A DNA stretch of 64,000 bases, taken from assembly GCA_050084985.1 (NCBI GenBank), contig JBITNC010000002.1, forward strand, positions 13,764,001-13,828,000, written 5' to 3'. This DNA comes from Nageia nagi. Its lineage: Eukaryota; Pinophyta. Below, in pieces: positions 11,561-23,310 of this stretch. Positions within the stretch are counted from its first letter, which is position 1. Each line of letters begins with the position of its first letter. The notes beneath the pieces are model-generated. The model was not told the DNA's origin, searched no databases, and was given only the letters and a program-made list of their open reading frames with translations. A program made the position numbers and the translations under genes.

Positions 11561-11829
11561 GAGTAAAATACCATTGAAATTTCATCGATGCAAGATATCC
11601 CCTATCAAACAATATTTAGTTGCTTTAATTTTAAAAGCTTGTCATGATGATTTATTAAGGTCTGCAGGAAGAGTTCCAAATTTTAAAAAACCTATCAATT
11701 CTTTGTACCAATTATCTTTATTAGTTATGTCAATATTTAATACACTTTTTTCTTCATCTTCCTGTTGTAATGATGATTGAGACAATTGAATTATTTCAAC
11801 TTGAATTGAAGATTTTTTAGGATCTTCTA

Positions 11830-12760
11830 GGATAAGAGATCAAATAGAAGCCATAGCATCTGCAAATCTATTAGATGATCTTGGTGCCACTTCTATACTA
11901 AATTGGTCAAAAAAATTTAATAATTCCTCAACTAACGCTTTATACTTTTGAAGTAAAGGTTCTTTACATTGATAAATTCCTTTCACTTGATTTACGATGA
12001 GTAAAGAATGTCCAATAATCTTAATTCTTTTAAGTTTTTATTTAACATCAGTTTTTAATGCTAATATCAAAGCCTCGTATTTTGCATTATTATTAGTATA
12101 AGGGAATTTTAGTTTAAATGAATATGGTATAGGGATCCCTTGCAGTGTTATAAATACAACACCTGCTCCACCACCTTGTTCGCATCGAGAACCATCAAAG
12201 TGTATTGTCATATCCCAATCATCTTCAGGTTCTATAGGTATTTCAATTTCATCTAATTGAAACACCCCATCATCAGGTAATTCAATGACAAGGGGTTTAT
12301 TATCTTGCAATGGAGCATCAGCGAGATAATCAGTAATTACTTGTCCTTTTATTGACTTTTGTCCAATAAAATGTAAATCAAATTTAGTTAAGTGCATTAT
12401 CCACTTTGTGGTTCTTGAATTTTGATATGTTTTATTCATCATATATTTCAACGGATCCACTTTAGAGATGACATATGTTGTATGATTTAACATATAATGT
12501 CGAAGTTTTTTAGTAGCAAAAATGACAGCAAGACATAATTTTTCCAAATATATATACTTAATCTCATAGCTCACAAGTGTTCTACTCAGATAATATATAG
12601 CTTGCTCTTTATTATGTTCATTCTTTTGAGCAAGCATTGTTCCTAAAGCATTTTTAGTAGCAGAAATATATAACAAAAAGGGTACATCTTTTCTTGGTGG
12701 ACTTAAGACATGAGGAGATAATAAATATCTTTTAATTTCATCGAATGCATTTTATTGCTC
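11830..12760 (-). pseudogene. GY1 RNase H and second archaeal-type RNase H
   Basis: The first domain (LLYISATKNALGTMLAQ, AIYYLSRTLVSYE) is the RT-linked RNase H. It is followed by the connection (WIMHLTKFDLHFIGQ) and then a second RNase H, MTIHFDGSRCEQGGGAGVV, with NNNAKYEALILAL near 12070. The catalytic Glu of the N-A-E-Y-E-A-L motif is Lys here (GAA to AAA type). The domain continues past a stop at about 12038 through IIGHSLLIVNQVKG to about 11830. Two consecutive RNase H domains are diagnostic of the Tat lineage. Confidence 0.88.
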
Positions 12761-14095
12761 TTTGCCCTAATGATATTCTACTCCCTTTTTTAATAATTTT
12801 GTAAATGGTTTACATTTATCAGAAAGTTGAGCTATAAACCTTCTAATGGCTTGTAACTTGCCCTATAAACTTTGTAATTGTTTTAGATTTGCAGGAGGTG
12901 GCATGTCTACTACTGCCTTCACTTTACTAGGATCTATTTCAATTCCTCATCGGGACACAATAAATCCTAATAATTTTCCTGAAGTTACACCAAAAACACA
13001 TTTTTTTAAATTTAATCTTACTTTATGTTCTAATAATCTATTTAAGACTTTAATTAGGTCTTTTCCATGATCTACTCAATATTTAGATCTAACCAACAAA
13101 TCATCGATATAATCTTCTACTATGTCATGCATATAATCATGGAATATATAAGTCATAGCCCTTTGATAAGTTGCTTTGGCATTTTTTAATCCAAAAGGCA
13201 TAACTTTATAACAAAAGGTACCCCAAGGAGTTATAAAAGCCATTTTATGTTGATCTTCAGTAGCTATTTTTATTTGATTATAACTAGAAAACCCGTCCAT
13301 TAATGACAACATATCATGTCCTGCTTTCGCGTCTACCAAACTATCAATGCTAGGTAGAGGGAAATCATCCTTAGGACAAGCTTTGTTAAGATCATGAAAA
13401 TATATGCATATTCTTATTTTTCCACTTGGTTTTTTCATAGGTACCATATTAGATATCCAATATGAATAATCTATAGGTTGTATAAATTTAGCTTCTAATA
13501 ATTTTTGAAGTTCTTCTTTTACCATTAATGCTATAGTAGGATGCATTTTACATAAATTTTGTTTAATAGGTTTAGCATCCGGCTTTAACGCTAAATTATG
13601 TACTATTAATTTCAGATCTATTTCAGGTATGTCTACATATGACCATGCAAATACTTTTTCTCGTTCTTTTAATAAGGTTATAATTTCTTCTTGTTCATTT
13701 TCCATGAGGTTTTCTCCTAATTGAATAATTTTAGGATTTTGAGGATCATTACTAATATTTATTTCTAAGACTTTTTCAGTAAGCATATGCGACCCTTCTT
13801 CCAATTGATTTAGTACCGGTATCCAACCATTGTCGTTAACACTATATTCTTCATCGTATTCTTGAGTTTGTTCATTCGTGCATACTTGATTTTCATAGGA
13901 ACCAAATATGTGATCTATGTTTTTGAATTCATGTACCAAAGGATTAGATGATATAAGAGAAAAATCAGCAATTACTTCATCTATAGAAGTATTGGCTATT
14001 ATTTTGATTAAATTTTGATTTTTGTTAACTTCATCTATTTGTTCATTATTTTGTTCTTCAATATCATTCTCTTTTATTGTAACCATATTTATCAA
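12761..14095 (-). pseudogene. GY1 reverse transcriptase
   Basis: The N-terminal linker (QEEIITLLKEREKVFAWSY) leads into the RT fingers (PIKQNLCKMHP, VKEELQKLLEAKFI) and palm (KIRICIYFHDLNKACPKDDFPLP; the usual VD of CVDFRDLN is altered). FSSYNQI, FCYKVMPFGLKNAKATYQRAM and the active-site box YIDDLLVRS near 13090-13115 follow. The frame is open from 14095 to 13076, then carries stops in the thumb (VFGVTSGKLLGFIVS, then LQAIRRFIAQL). The YIDD Asp pair is intact although the copy is dead. Confidence 0.92.
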
Positions 14096-14129
14096 TGGTA
14101 TATCTAAATATGGAATGATTGATGATTTG

Positions 14130-14704
14130 ACATTTTTACTTATTTTTTCCTGTATATCACTTGGTAAACATGAATGATTCTAGGGTGGCTCAATATTATT
14201 AATAAAGAGCATTTCGACACCTTCTAAGACATCCATTTCACTTAATTATTCTTCTCTTATATCAATAATTTCTTGTACTATAGATTCTTTCTCTAAAATT
14301 TCTTCATTGTAATCCAAATTCTCTTCTCCTAAATTTTCTAATTTAGCAAGATTTTTATATTTATTTTGATAACCTAATCCACTTTTATCAGTGGGATCTT
14401 GGTATTGTAATTCAATTATTTCTCGTGGACCCTATTCATATCCACCCAATCCTCATCCTTGCCAATTACATTTGTTAAAATAGTTTAATAAAAATGTTCT
14501 TGAACATGGTGATAAATATTTCATATCATTATTGAAACTTCCTTCATATGTTTGATTGGGTATTGTTGACACAGTATCTACTATCCCCGCATAGATAAAC
14601 ATTGTCTGATTAGGTACTTCTCCTAAAGGTACTATTTGTCCAATTACACTAGGTGATTTGGATACTTTACCCACTTCTTGTGATGAAGGTATATTAAATA
14701 CCAC
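14130..14704 (-). pseudogene. GY1 protease-RT linker with G-patch-like motif
   Basis: On the minus strand, CNWQG and GLGGYEYGSREI are followed by TDKSGLGYQNKYKN. This is the glycine-rich pattern commonly found between protease and RT in Tat elements, and GY3 has the same (GLGKYEKGV, KDGLG, near 45270-45330). A frameshift at about 14705-14712 separates it from the protease frame. Confidence 0.65.
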
Positions 14705-14709
14705 ATCAT

Positions 14710-15450
14710 CTACATATCATATTCTCCCATCCCTAAATCCATTAATTTAATTTTTACTAGATATACATTAGATGAGTCATTATTAGATGTAGTATTTACT
14801 TGTTTTGATGAAGAAGCTCCATATTTTTCATCTAAAGTTTTAGCAACTTTTTCCCAAGTATCTTTATCTTGTATAACTATATCAATTTTTCCCTTTATGA
14901 CTTCAGATTGATTCATATTTTTGTTCATTAATATGGTTGACAAATTAGGGGATGATAAGGTCACTTTATTTGGATCAAAAATTAAATTACAATCTGAATA
15001 AGGATCTGGATCTTTAAACACACAATGAACTTTACCTTTATAGATGTATTTTAAACATCCATGATAAGTTTATGGAACACATTGCATTTCTCTAATCCAT
15101 GGACATCCTAAAAGAATGTTGTATTGTATAATATTTCCTTCAATTATATGTAATAAAGTTTGAATGGTTTTAGCCCCTACTGTAATTGAAAGCACTATTG
15201 ATCCCAAAGTTAAACACACTACATCATTAAACACCCTAATTTGTAAAGAAGGAGCTAAGATAAGTGAATCTGATAAATTCAAATTTTTGTATGTAGCATC
15301 TAAAATTATATTTATAGCTGAACCTTCATCTATCAGAATTCTTTTAAATAATTTCCCATCTACTTTACCAATTATATGTAAAGGTGGATCAAGTCCACCT
15401 GGTCCATCGTTATTTAATTTTTCTTATTTTTAGAAGGTGATACTAGGTTG
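14710..15450 (-). pseudogene. GY1 aspartic protease
   Basis: Retropepsin signature RILIDEGSAINII near 15318-15352 has the catalytic Asp followed by E-G-S. LGCPWIREM at about 15080-15105 corresponds to the flap/C-terminal LGRPW motif. It would cleave the gag-pol polyprotein. The upstream segment has stops; a TGA/TAA pair lies between PR and the gag end. Confidence 0.85.
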
Positions 15451-15699
15451 TTGAGATATCCTCAAACTTTCAACTATTGAAATAAAATTATCGGGGTTAC
15501 TAACATCCACTTGAATTTCTTGTAGAATTTGATTCATAGCTTCCCTATAACTCTCAGACTGTTGTAATAATTCAAATAAGGTCATCTTAACTGGAGACAT
15601 TTTTAATTGTCATTGAAGAGCACCTTTTATCAAAACTTTAGGTTGTTGCAGAGGAGGTATAGGTTGTATATTAATTGGATTTGATATCGATTGATTTTT

Positions 15700-18361
15700 T
15701 TATGGATTATCCTGTTTACTCTGATATTGTTGTGCTCTTGTAGCTATACCAATCATATGTATTGAATCATCTATAGTTCCTATAAATGGTATATCCTTAT
15801 TATTCCATGTATAGTTCATTTGGTTTGGGATAATTGCCACATTGTTAGCCTGATGTGAAGGTAAGGGGTTTTGATATATCCCTAAATTTTGATTTGAAGG
15901 CACAACAGGATTATCCATATCTATTTTTTGACTATCTATCAAGTCTTGAATTTTATGTTGTAAAGTTTGATATTTATTTGTATTATGTCCTTTTTTCCTA
16001 TGATAAGCACAAAATTCATTTTCCTTATACCATTTGCTTCCTTTAGCATTGGGATTTTTAGGTTTTATATCAGGTAATGTAATCATACCATTATCACTCA
16101 ATTTTTTAAGTATTTCGGCTAATGGTTCTGATAATGGGGTAAAATTTCTTTTAGGCTTAGGTTCAACATCTTCTTCAATTTTTGAAGCTTGACCAGAATT
16201 TTCTGTCATAGCTATTTGATTATTTTATGGTTGTTTAGTACTATTTTCATATTGATTACCCTTTTTGTATTCTTTTTTCTTGAGTTTTAGTTCTCCATCT
16301 TGGATTTTAACTCTTTCTATAACTACTATCTGAGCAATAGCTTCTTCAAAAGTTCTATGTTGTTGAAATTGGAGAACACTGGCTATTGGTCTTAAACAAC
16401 TTTGACTAAATAATTTAACCAATTCCTCTTGTGGTATTGTATAAGGCATAGTAGTGAGTATAGCCCGCCATCTTGCGATGTAATCTTGTATAGTTTCATT
16501 AGGAAACTATTGTAATCTTGTAAGATCAATAATTGAAGATCTTTCTTTAATATTGATTATAAAGTGTTCAAGAAATTGATTAGCCAATTGTTCGAACGTA
16601 TATAAAATATGCATAGGTAAACTATTATATCAATCTAAAGCTTGACCTGCGAGTGTCATAGGAAATATACATAACATTAATGAGTCATCATTGGCTATCT
16701 GATAGCTAGAAAATGTAAATTTTCTCAAATGTTCTTTGGGGTCTTCTCTTCCTTTAAATGAATCTATTTTAGGAAATTCAAACCTATATGGTAGTTTCTT
16801 TTTTAGAACACTTGGATGAATAGGTTCATTGCAAATATTTTTATAATTTAACTTTTGAAGTCCTTGAACATTCATTTCTCAATTTATAAAATCCTTCATA
16901 AAGTCTTCTAATTCTTTATTGGTTCTATGACCTTGAGTGTGTCTATGATATCTTCGAGTATTCAGATCCTTTTCTGAAATTAATCTTGAAGTGTAAGACT
17001 CATAGTCAAAAGAAAACTCTGATGGTGGTGGAGGCAATATTTTAAGAGGTGAATGTCATCGTGGAATAGGGATTCTAGGAGGTTTTTGGGATATACCTTT
17101 TCCATATAGATCTTTTCCTTTGTAATTAGGTTGTCTCGTTTGATTTTGGGTTTGTTCAACCCAACTTTTAATAGAATCTTGCTTTTGTTTATCATATAAT
17201 TTTTGAAGTTCTAGTTCTTTATCCATCGCTTCTTGTTTATCTAAATAAGGATCTCGATATCTTTGTATTTGACTTCCTTCAAGGGTTTCAGGTTTCAAAT
17301 TTTTTATTTTTTGATATTCATCTCACTATCTTTGTTTTTCTTTCTCCATATGTAGATTTTATTTTTTCATTTTCTAATTCTTTAAGTTGTAATTACTGTA
17401 AACGAAGTTGAATCTCATGTTCTTTATGAAGTCTTTTCTTTTCTTATTCTAGGAACTCATTTCTTTCTTTGTTTGCTTGTTCTTGTTCTATGAATTTCCT
17501 TTTATCTCTAAGAAGTTTATCTTCCATTTCTTTTAATTTATTCTCCTATTCTTGAATTTTAATGAATTCATTAACTTTTCTATTTTCTTTCTTTAGAAGA
17601 TGTTGTATCTCTACGGCCTTTTTAATATCATTAGCATATATTTTCATGAATTTTTGACCAGCTTTTGTTTTACATAATCATCATTCTTCTAGTTCTTCAT
17701 AAGAAGGTATCTGTTCTATTTTGAATTTAGATGTCCTTCTATGTAATCCTCCATTTGAAGAATAAGATTTCTCTGTTTGCTTCATTGAAGGAGCTCTTTG
17801 AGATAAATTACTCACAGGTATTGATACTTCATTTTTCCCTAATTCGAGAGATTTATGAGAAAAAGAAGATCCCTCTTTTCGGATTAAAGAACTAACCTTT
17901 CGACCGTCTGATAATAGACAAATGACTCTTTCATATTTAACTTTATATGGCTCAGTCTCTAGTACTGCTATGGTTTCGACCCGAGATTTATCCTCATCCA
18001 TTTCTAAGTTATCATGCCTATGATTTAGTTTTTCAACATCTTCTGATAAACTAGAAGACATCTTAGTAATAGCCCTATAACTAGCTAGGTGACAATGAAT
18101 TTCCATTAAATCTTCATCTAACACTTGCATTCTAGCCTTGGTAATAGGATCTTCTATACTTTGTCTTTGCAATCTAGATTGATCATAACCCCAATCCCAA
18201 TCTTTACTTTCATAATGAACTACCCGTAGATCTGATTCATCTAAAGGAGGTGGCCTCCTAATTGAATATGCAATCATATCCATATTGTCTGAATCTATTT
18301 CTTGTATTTCAAATGGGTGTTCTCGCATTTTCTTAGTGGTCATACTTCTAGTTTGAACCAT
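15700..18361 (-). pseudogene. GY1 gag
   Basis: The likely start is MVQTRSMTTKK at 18361, which fits the family better than the upstream in-frame Met at 18472. Order: N-terminal domain (to 17681), Lys/Glu-rich coiled coil with several stops (17680-17300), a Gln-rich stretch, then the capsid-like gag domain (FPKIDSFKGREDPKEHLRKF; PMTLAGQALD near 16640; IQDYIARW). A CCHC-like knuckle CAYHRKKGHNTNKY near 16010 follows, with its last Cys now Tyr. The two consecutive TGA codons after ELEE at 17680 look like decayed CGA CGA. There is one frameshift between 17681 and 17298. Confidence 0.85.
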
Positions 18362-19092
18362 TTTTTTTTTTTTAGATATTATAAACAAGCATCGTAAAAA
18401 AAAAACTCTATTTTTATCTTTTATATTATGTTTTCGAGAAAATAATTTAATGCAAAAATAGCCTATATGCAAACTTACTTATAATGATGTGATTATCTTT
18501 TTAATTTTTTCACATATTTTTAATGTTTGAGTTAAATGAACGATATGAGTTGTTCATTTTTAATCTTTTTAGTTTTCCTAGTTTGTTTTGACTAGTCAAG
18601 TGTTAAACAAGGTAGGTTGTGTAATTCTAAGTAATGTTTGTAAGTTTCTATGGCTTTTGGCTTGGTTCTAGATGAGTCTCTTTTTTTTTTGACTCCTACC
18701 TAAAGGAAAGTTACCTTGGTCATTACCTCCAAGTGTAACTGGCTCTATGGCTTCAAGTGTGTTATGTTGGTGGGTACAAAAAAGTAAGAATTAACAGTTG
18801 GTAGTGACATCCAACTCGTTAATGTTCAATTATTCCTTTAAGGCCTTATGAAATGCATTTAAACATGTAAAATACATTCATGCATACTACCCTCCCAAAC
18901 ATTCATGTCCATTTACTTATCTTATTTTAATGTGATGTAATCAAAAGTTTATTTTAAGTGAATCTTAACCTTAATAAACCTTGTTGTTCTTTTTAATTAT
19001 AATGTGATTCATTATCCAACCTCTTAATGATGTTCATTAACTCCTTCTAGCTATGGAAGTTTTATATGTGATAAATTTCCTCTTCTTACTAG

Positions 19093-19131
19093 TCACATAT
19101 CTCTTCGACCTCCAATGGAGTGGTAAGAGCA
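19093..19131. repeat. leader stem-loop unit 1, copy 1 of 3
   Basis: Contains CTCTT ... AAGAG as outer stem with ctccaatggag as inner hairpin. Copies at 19198-19236 and 19536-19573 have CCCTT ... AAGGG instead, so both sides of the stem changed together. Confidence 0.75.
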
Positions 19132-19197
19132 GACTTAGTAAAAAGTCATTAAGTGTAGATAAATTAATTAAGTGAAGTTCAATTACTCCTCCAAGAG

Positions 19198-19236
19198 TCA
19201 CATATCCCTTCGACCTCCAATGGAGTGGTAAGGGCA
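19198..19236. repeat. leader stem-loop unit 1, copy 2 of 3
   Basis: The same cgacctccaatggagtggt core as copy 1, with outer stem CCCTT/AAGGG. Confidence 0.75.
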
Positions 19237-19535
19237 AGCATATTTAAGAGTGTTAATGTGAAGTATAATTCCAAATAAAATGTGAATAAATTTTACCTCT
19301 CTCACTTAACTTATTTTTGATCACTTAGGATCGCTTGAAGCGTAAAAGTGAGAGCATAATTTGTTAAGTGAAAGTACTTAGTGTATTCGAATCCCTCCAA
19401 TTCATTAACCTTTTAATATGATTTATACTAACCAAAACTTGATTTATTTTCCTTAAGTTCATTCCTTTTAATGTGATTCATTTACCCCTTCCATTGTGGA
19501 AGTATTATGTGTAGTAAATTACCTCCTCTTACTAG

Positions 19536-19573
19536 TCCATATCCCTTCGACCTCCAATGGAGTGGTAAGGGCA
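19536..19573. repeat. leader stem-loop unit 1, copy 3 of 3
   Basis: The core is identical to copy 2, with outer stem CCCTT/AAGGG. Confidence 0.75.
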
Positions 19574-19671
19574 AACTTGGTAAGAGGTCATTATGTGTGG
19601 ATAAATTAACCAAATTAATGATAGTGGGAATGTGAAAGAAAAGAAAAATTAATTACTCCTTATCCAGTCTA

Positions 19672-19716
19672 TTCTGGTCACCTTAGATCGCACGAAGTGC
19701 AAAGGGAGAGCATAAG
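19672..19716. repeat. leader stem-loop unit 2 (second copy at 19317-19360)
   Basis: Here the hairpin is GCAC-gaa-GTGC. In the 19317 copy the same position reads GCTT-g-AAGC, again with paired changes. Both are followed by ..gagagcataa. A more diverged relative occurs in GY0 near 22785-22820. Confidence 0.65.
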
Positions 19717-20237
19717 TAGACAAGATAAAAAGTATTAATGTGTATGTACCCTTCACCCAAAATATGAAAATAAATACATAACATTTCACATAAAATAAAT
19801 TAATAAAAAATATGCATTTAATCTTTTCTACCCATTCTTATATGCATTCTAGGCAAAGGAATCACATTCAAAAGTATCCTTCCATTTTAACAACATATTA
19901 TATATTTTATTTTATTTTTTTAGAAATAACAAAAGGAGGCAAAACAACCTGGAGTATGAGTCACTGATGTTTAAACAGAGATCGCTGGTGTTTATTCTGA
20001 GTCATCGATGTTCGATTCTAGTTGCTAGTGTTTAGTATGGATTACTTTGTAAATCATTGGCATTCCTTTTGAGTCATCGATGTTCAATTCCAATCGCTAG
20101 CATTTCTGCAACAGATTTCCTAAAAAGCACAGAATGCAAAATTTAAAGTTAGTATATGAAAAAATTCAAATAAAATAGATAACAGAAAGGTAAAATCATT
20201 ATAAACAAAAAAAACCTCCTTATCAATAATGGAAGGA

Positions 20238-20254
20238 CCCTCCCTCTAGTGCCA
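20238..20254 (-). promoter_or_regulatory. GY1 primer binding site
   Basis: On the element strand, TGGCACTAGAGGGAGGG starts 3 nt after the 5' LTR end. The leading TGG pairs with a tRNA CCA end. I do not assign the tRNA. Confidence 0.75.
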
Positions 20255-20257
20255 GAA

Positions 20258-21106
20258 TGTTGTAGTGAAAATAGAGCTGGAATGTAGAATAACATAAAAT
20301 GCAATTATTATTAAATCTTCACTAAACCTCAAATTATGTAAAATAGATAAATATGTTGTAATTGTTAATTGATATTGATTTTCAAATCAAACTACAATTT
20401 GCCCTTGGAAGGGGCTTTTACAAATGCCATTTTCCAAAATGAAGGTATTAGATCTTCATTGTTTTTGATTTGCTTGCTTCTCTCCTTGATATGAACAACC
20501 TGTAAATCCTACACACATGCAAAAGACAATAACATCAAAGCATCTATGTATGACATGCATTAAATTGAAGATAACATAAAATAATAAAAGGTATGAGCTC
20601 ACAAGATTTTGGCAGCATTACCCTACTTCAAAAATAGGTCAAGATCCTCTCCCTATTGCTTTGTATTAGCTTGTATTTATAGATTTTAGGTGAGATGTTC
20701 CAAGGCTAGTAAGGGGAAGTGAAAAGCCACCGTAGGTCATAACTGACCCCCTCTATCCACATCATCTTGGAAGAATGAAATGTTTCAACTTTCTCTCGCT
20801 ATTTTGGTTTCTTGTTTAGCTGTTATAGAGTCACCGGCAATTGCTAGACGGACATCGACAATCATCCTAAAATGTCGGTGTTTGTTTTGGGTTGCCGATG
20901 AATGGTTTTCAATTTTTATAACAATATTAAAATGACCACCAAATAGTCAATTTTTATCTAAAAATAGTCATGTGACCACCCATTTTGCATGTATTCGATG
21001 GGAATTATCCAATAATATATTTTTTAAACCTATTTTATATTGTCATGAAGAGTTATGATTATTTCAATGTTTACTAGTTAAGAAGGGACATTTTTAGGTG
21101 TTTACA
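20258..21106 (-). repeat. GY1 5' LTR
   Basis: 849 bp, canonical TGTAAACACC ... CACTACAACA in element orientation. It is followed on the plus strand by the TSD tctag (21107-21111). It differs from the other LTR mainly by transitions, with a strong cluster at 20825-20900 where the CpG-containing dispersed motif lies. Confidence 0.93.
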
Positions 21107-21555
21107 TCTAGCATTAGAGTAGTTGTATGTATAGAGATTTGATCATAAAATTCTTCTATTTGCCTAGATATTTTAGAAGGACTATAATAATCTCTTCTTA
21201 AATATGATTGAACTAAATGTCCATATGGTAGGTAGTGTGTGACATGATTATTCATATTATTGATTGCTTGTTTATCTTCCCTTAAATATTCTAAATCTAA
21301 AGGAATACTATGGGCATGTGAAGAATGAAAAATTATTAACTATGTTAGACATTATCTAACAATATTTAAATAATCATTAATAGGATATGAGTAAAATCCA
21401 AAATTTGTACATTGAGGAGTTACTCTTCTTGAACAATTCCTTCTAACCTATGACTTTCTCTTTCTTTTAAATAGTATTCAACATATGGTTCTTGTTCCTG
21501 ATGAGCATTTTGAGAACAAGTATGAACAATTTTATCTTTTATTTTTTGGTTTTTT
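21107..21555 (-). pseudogene. GY0 gag remnant, proximal part
   Basis: The minus strand reads gag-like text such as HYLPYGHLVQSYLRRDYY and SKISRQIEEFYDQISIHTTT up to the GY1 insertion site. The frame then continues at 3348 (CTA GAG TAA GGA GAT CAC) when GY1 and one TSD copy are removed; that TAA is the first of several stops. The part near 21350-21500 has frame changes. Confidence 0.6.
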
Positions 21556-23290
21556 AACAAACTAAAAGAAAGTAAGAATCAAACTTAGCAATTCTATTTT
21601 TATCTTTTGAGTTTATATGTATGAGAAAATAATTGAATGCATAAACAATTGACATGAATACTTACTTTTTTGATGTGATTATCTTTTTCATATATTCAAT
21701 TAATATTTTTACTATGAGCTATGTGAATTGTGTATTTTATTCTTTATAGTTTTCTTAGATTATTTTATCTAGTCAAATGTTTAATCAATGTAGGCTGGTA
21801 ATCCTACTAGGCTATATATGGCTAAGTAATGACTTTGTACTTAAAGTGGTTCTCTTAGTGCAATGGGGTTCAAGGAAAGCCATTAATAACCACCTTGGAG
21901 ATTAAATCTAAGTATAACCCCTTTTTTATAATCATTAGATGGAAAGAAACGACTTCTAACCTATGAACTTGATATTCATCTCCAAGTTTTGTCTCTAAGT
22001 CTCATTGTATTTTATTGGTAGGAACATAAGAAAGTAATAATCAATGGTTGGTAATGAATTCCAAATCATTTATGTTCATTTTATTAGGTATTATGAATAT
22101 CCATTTAGCTAAAATAAGTACTTTTATGAATGCAAATTCTTCCCAAACATACATATTCATTGCTTAAAACTTTCTTAAAGTGATTCAAATAATATTTTGA
22201 TTAGTATGTAACTTAATCTAGATAACCCACAAGATTCATTACCATTTAATGAGGTTAATTAATCATTATAATAGTGGAAGTACTTAAGTATGGTTAATTC
22301 CCTCTCCTTAGGAGTTGCAATCACCTTCAACCACCTCTTAGTGTAGTAAGTGCAAACAAGTAAGGAGCCTTTAATTTGAGTAAATTTTTCTTGAATGTAA
22401 ATTCTTTCCTCGTTGTCACATCAACCTTCAACCACCTTATGGTATGGTAATGGCAGAAAAGTAAGATTATCAATGTGTAAGTTATTTTCCTCTCTTCATG
22501 AGTCACAATAACCTTTGACTACCTCTTGGTATGGTAAATGTAGATAAGTAAAGAGATTTTAATGTGTGAACATAACCACCATATTCATTAATCGATTTTA
22601 TGCATCCTACTCTACCTAAAACCTGATTTATTTACCTTAAGTTCATTCCAATTTTAATGATATTTAATTACCCCTTTCAAGTTTGGCAATAACTTAGTGT
22701 AGATTCATTTACCAAATTAATGTAATGAGAATAAATAAAAAAGATTCATTTACCCTTTTCCTATCCAATCCATTATAATCATCTCAGATCATTTTTTAGC
22801 ACAAACAGAGAGCATAAGTGGATGGGATAGAAAAATTATTATGTGAAGTTTTTTGATTTGTATGATCCCTACCCAAAAAATAAGTAAATTAAATTTAAAA
22901 ACTACACAACAAGAATATTAAACTAATTAATTTTATCATTAATCTTAACTACCCTTTCTTACATGCACTTTGAGCAAAGGGATCACAAATAAGGGTTCAT
23001 TCCAATTTTTCATCTTTAATTCCTACATTGCTATTGTTGTATTGATGAGAATTGAAAATTCCATACCTTTCTTCAAACATTGGAATTCCAAGTCATTCAC
23101 TAGCATCCTTATCCATTCGCTAGCATTCAATATCCAATCACTAGTGATTCTGCAATTTGAACTTAGAAAAATATAGAACAAATGAAATACAATCATACTC
23201 AAAACCATAAGATGCAAACTAAATAAATAATTATAAAAACCTTAGATAACCCCCTACATTTTATCACTAATATCATCTACATGTGAGGGG
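21556..23290 (-). other. GY0 5' leader
   Basis: Alignable by eye to the GY1 leader (for example the tagttttc..ttag..tagtcaa block near 21740-21800 and the gag-proximal tttttatcttt..gagaaaataat block). It carries three diverged copies of the leader hairpin unit (near 22318, 22424 and 22507) and the GATC-gagagcata unit near 22790. No coding potential. Confidence 0.6.
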
Positions 23291-23307
23291 CCCTACTTTT
23301 GGCGCCA
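23291..23307 (-). promoter_or_regulatory. GY0 primer binding site
   Basis: On the element strand, TGGCGCCAAAAGTAGGG lies 3 nt after the LTR end, at the same place as the GY1 PBS. Confidence 0.65.
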
Positions 23308-23310
23308 AAA

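Larger units (their letters stand above)
18480..20237 (-). other. GY1 5' leader with repeated stem-loops and motif cluster
   Basis: About 1.75 kb between PBS and gag without coding potential. It holds three copies of a ~38-bp hairpin unit (19093-19131, 19198-19236, 19536-19573), two copies of a second hairpin unit (19317-19360, 19672-19716) and a cluster of the dispersed GY1 motif (19955-20105). GY0 has a similar leader at 21560-23290. The conserved layout suggests RNA-level functions such as packaging or translation control; this is inference. Confidence 0.65.
3349..21106 (-). mobile_element. GY1: complete 17.8-kb Tat-like Ty3/gypsy retrotransposon
   Basis: It is bounded by LTRs at 3349-4188 and 20258-21106 and by the TSD tctag. 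Element order on the minus strand is: 5' LTR, PBS, 1.8-kb structured leader, gag, protease, G-patch-like linker, RT, RNase H, archaeal-type second RNase H, integrase, an unrecognised sense ORF, an antisense PMD gene, PPT and 3' LTR. Two RNase H domains, extra ORFs and large size are features of the Tat lineage. By eye the LTRs differ at roughly 55 of about 845 positions (6-7%). All ORFs are broken, so the copy is dead. It is inserted in the gag region of a related older element, GY0. Confidence 0.95.

Noticed and set aside
3349-21106. Endogenous pararetrovirus interpretation of the gypsy-type RT
   Set aside because: LTRs, TSD, PBS/PPT, integrase and dual RNase H show an LTR retrotransposon; no movement or coat protein of Caulimoviridae is seen.
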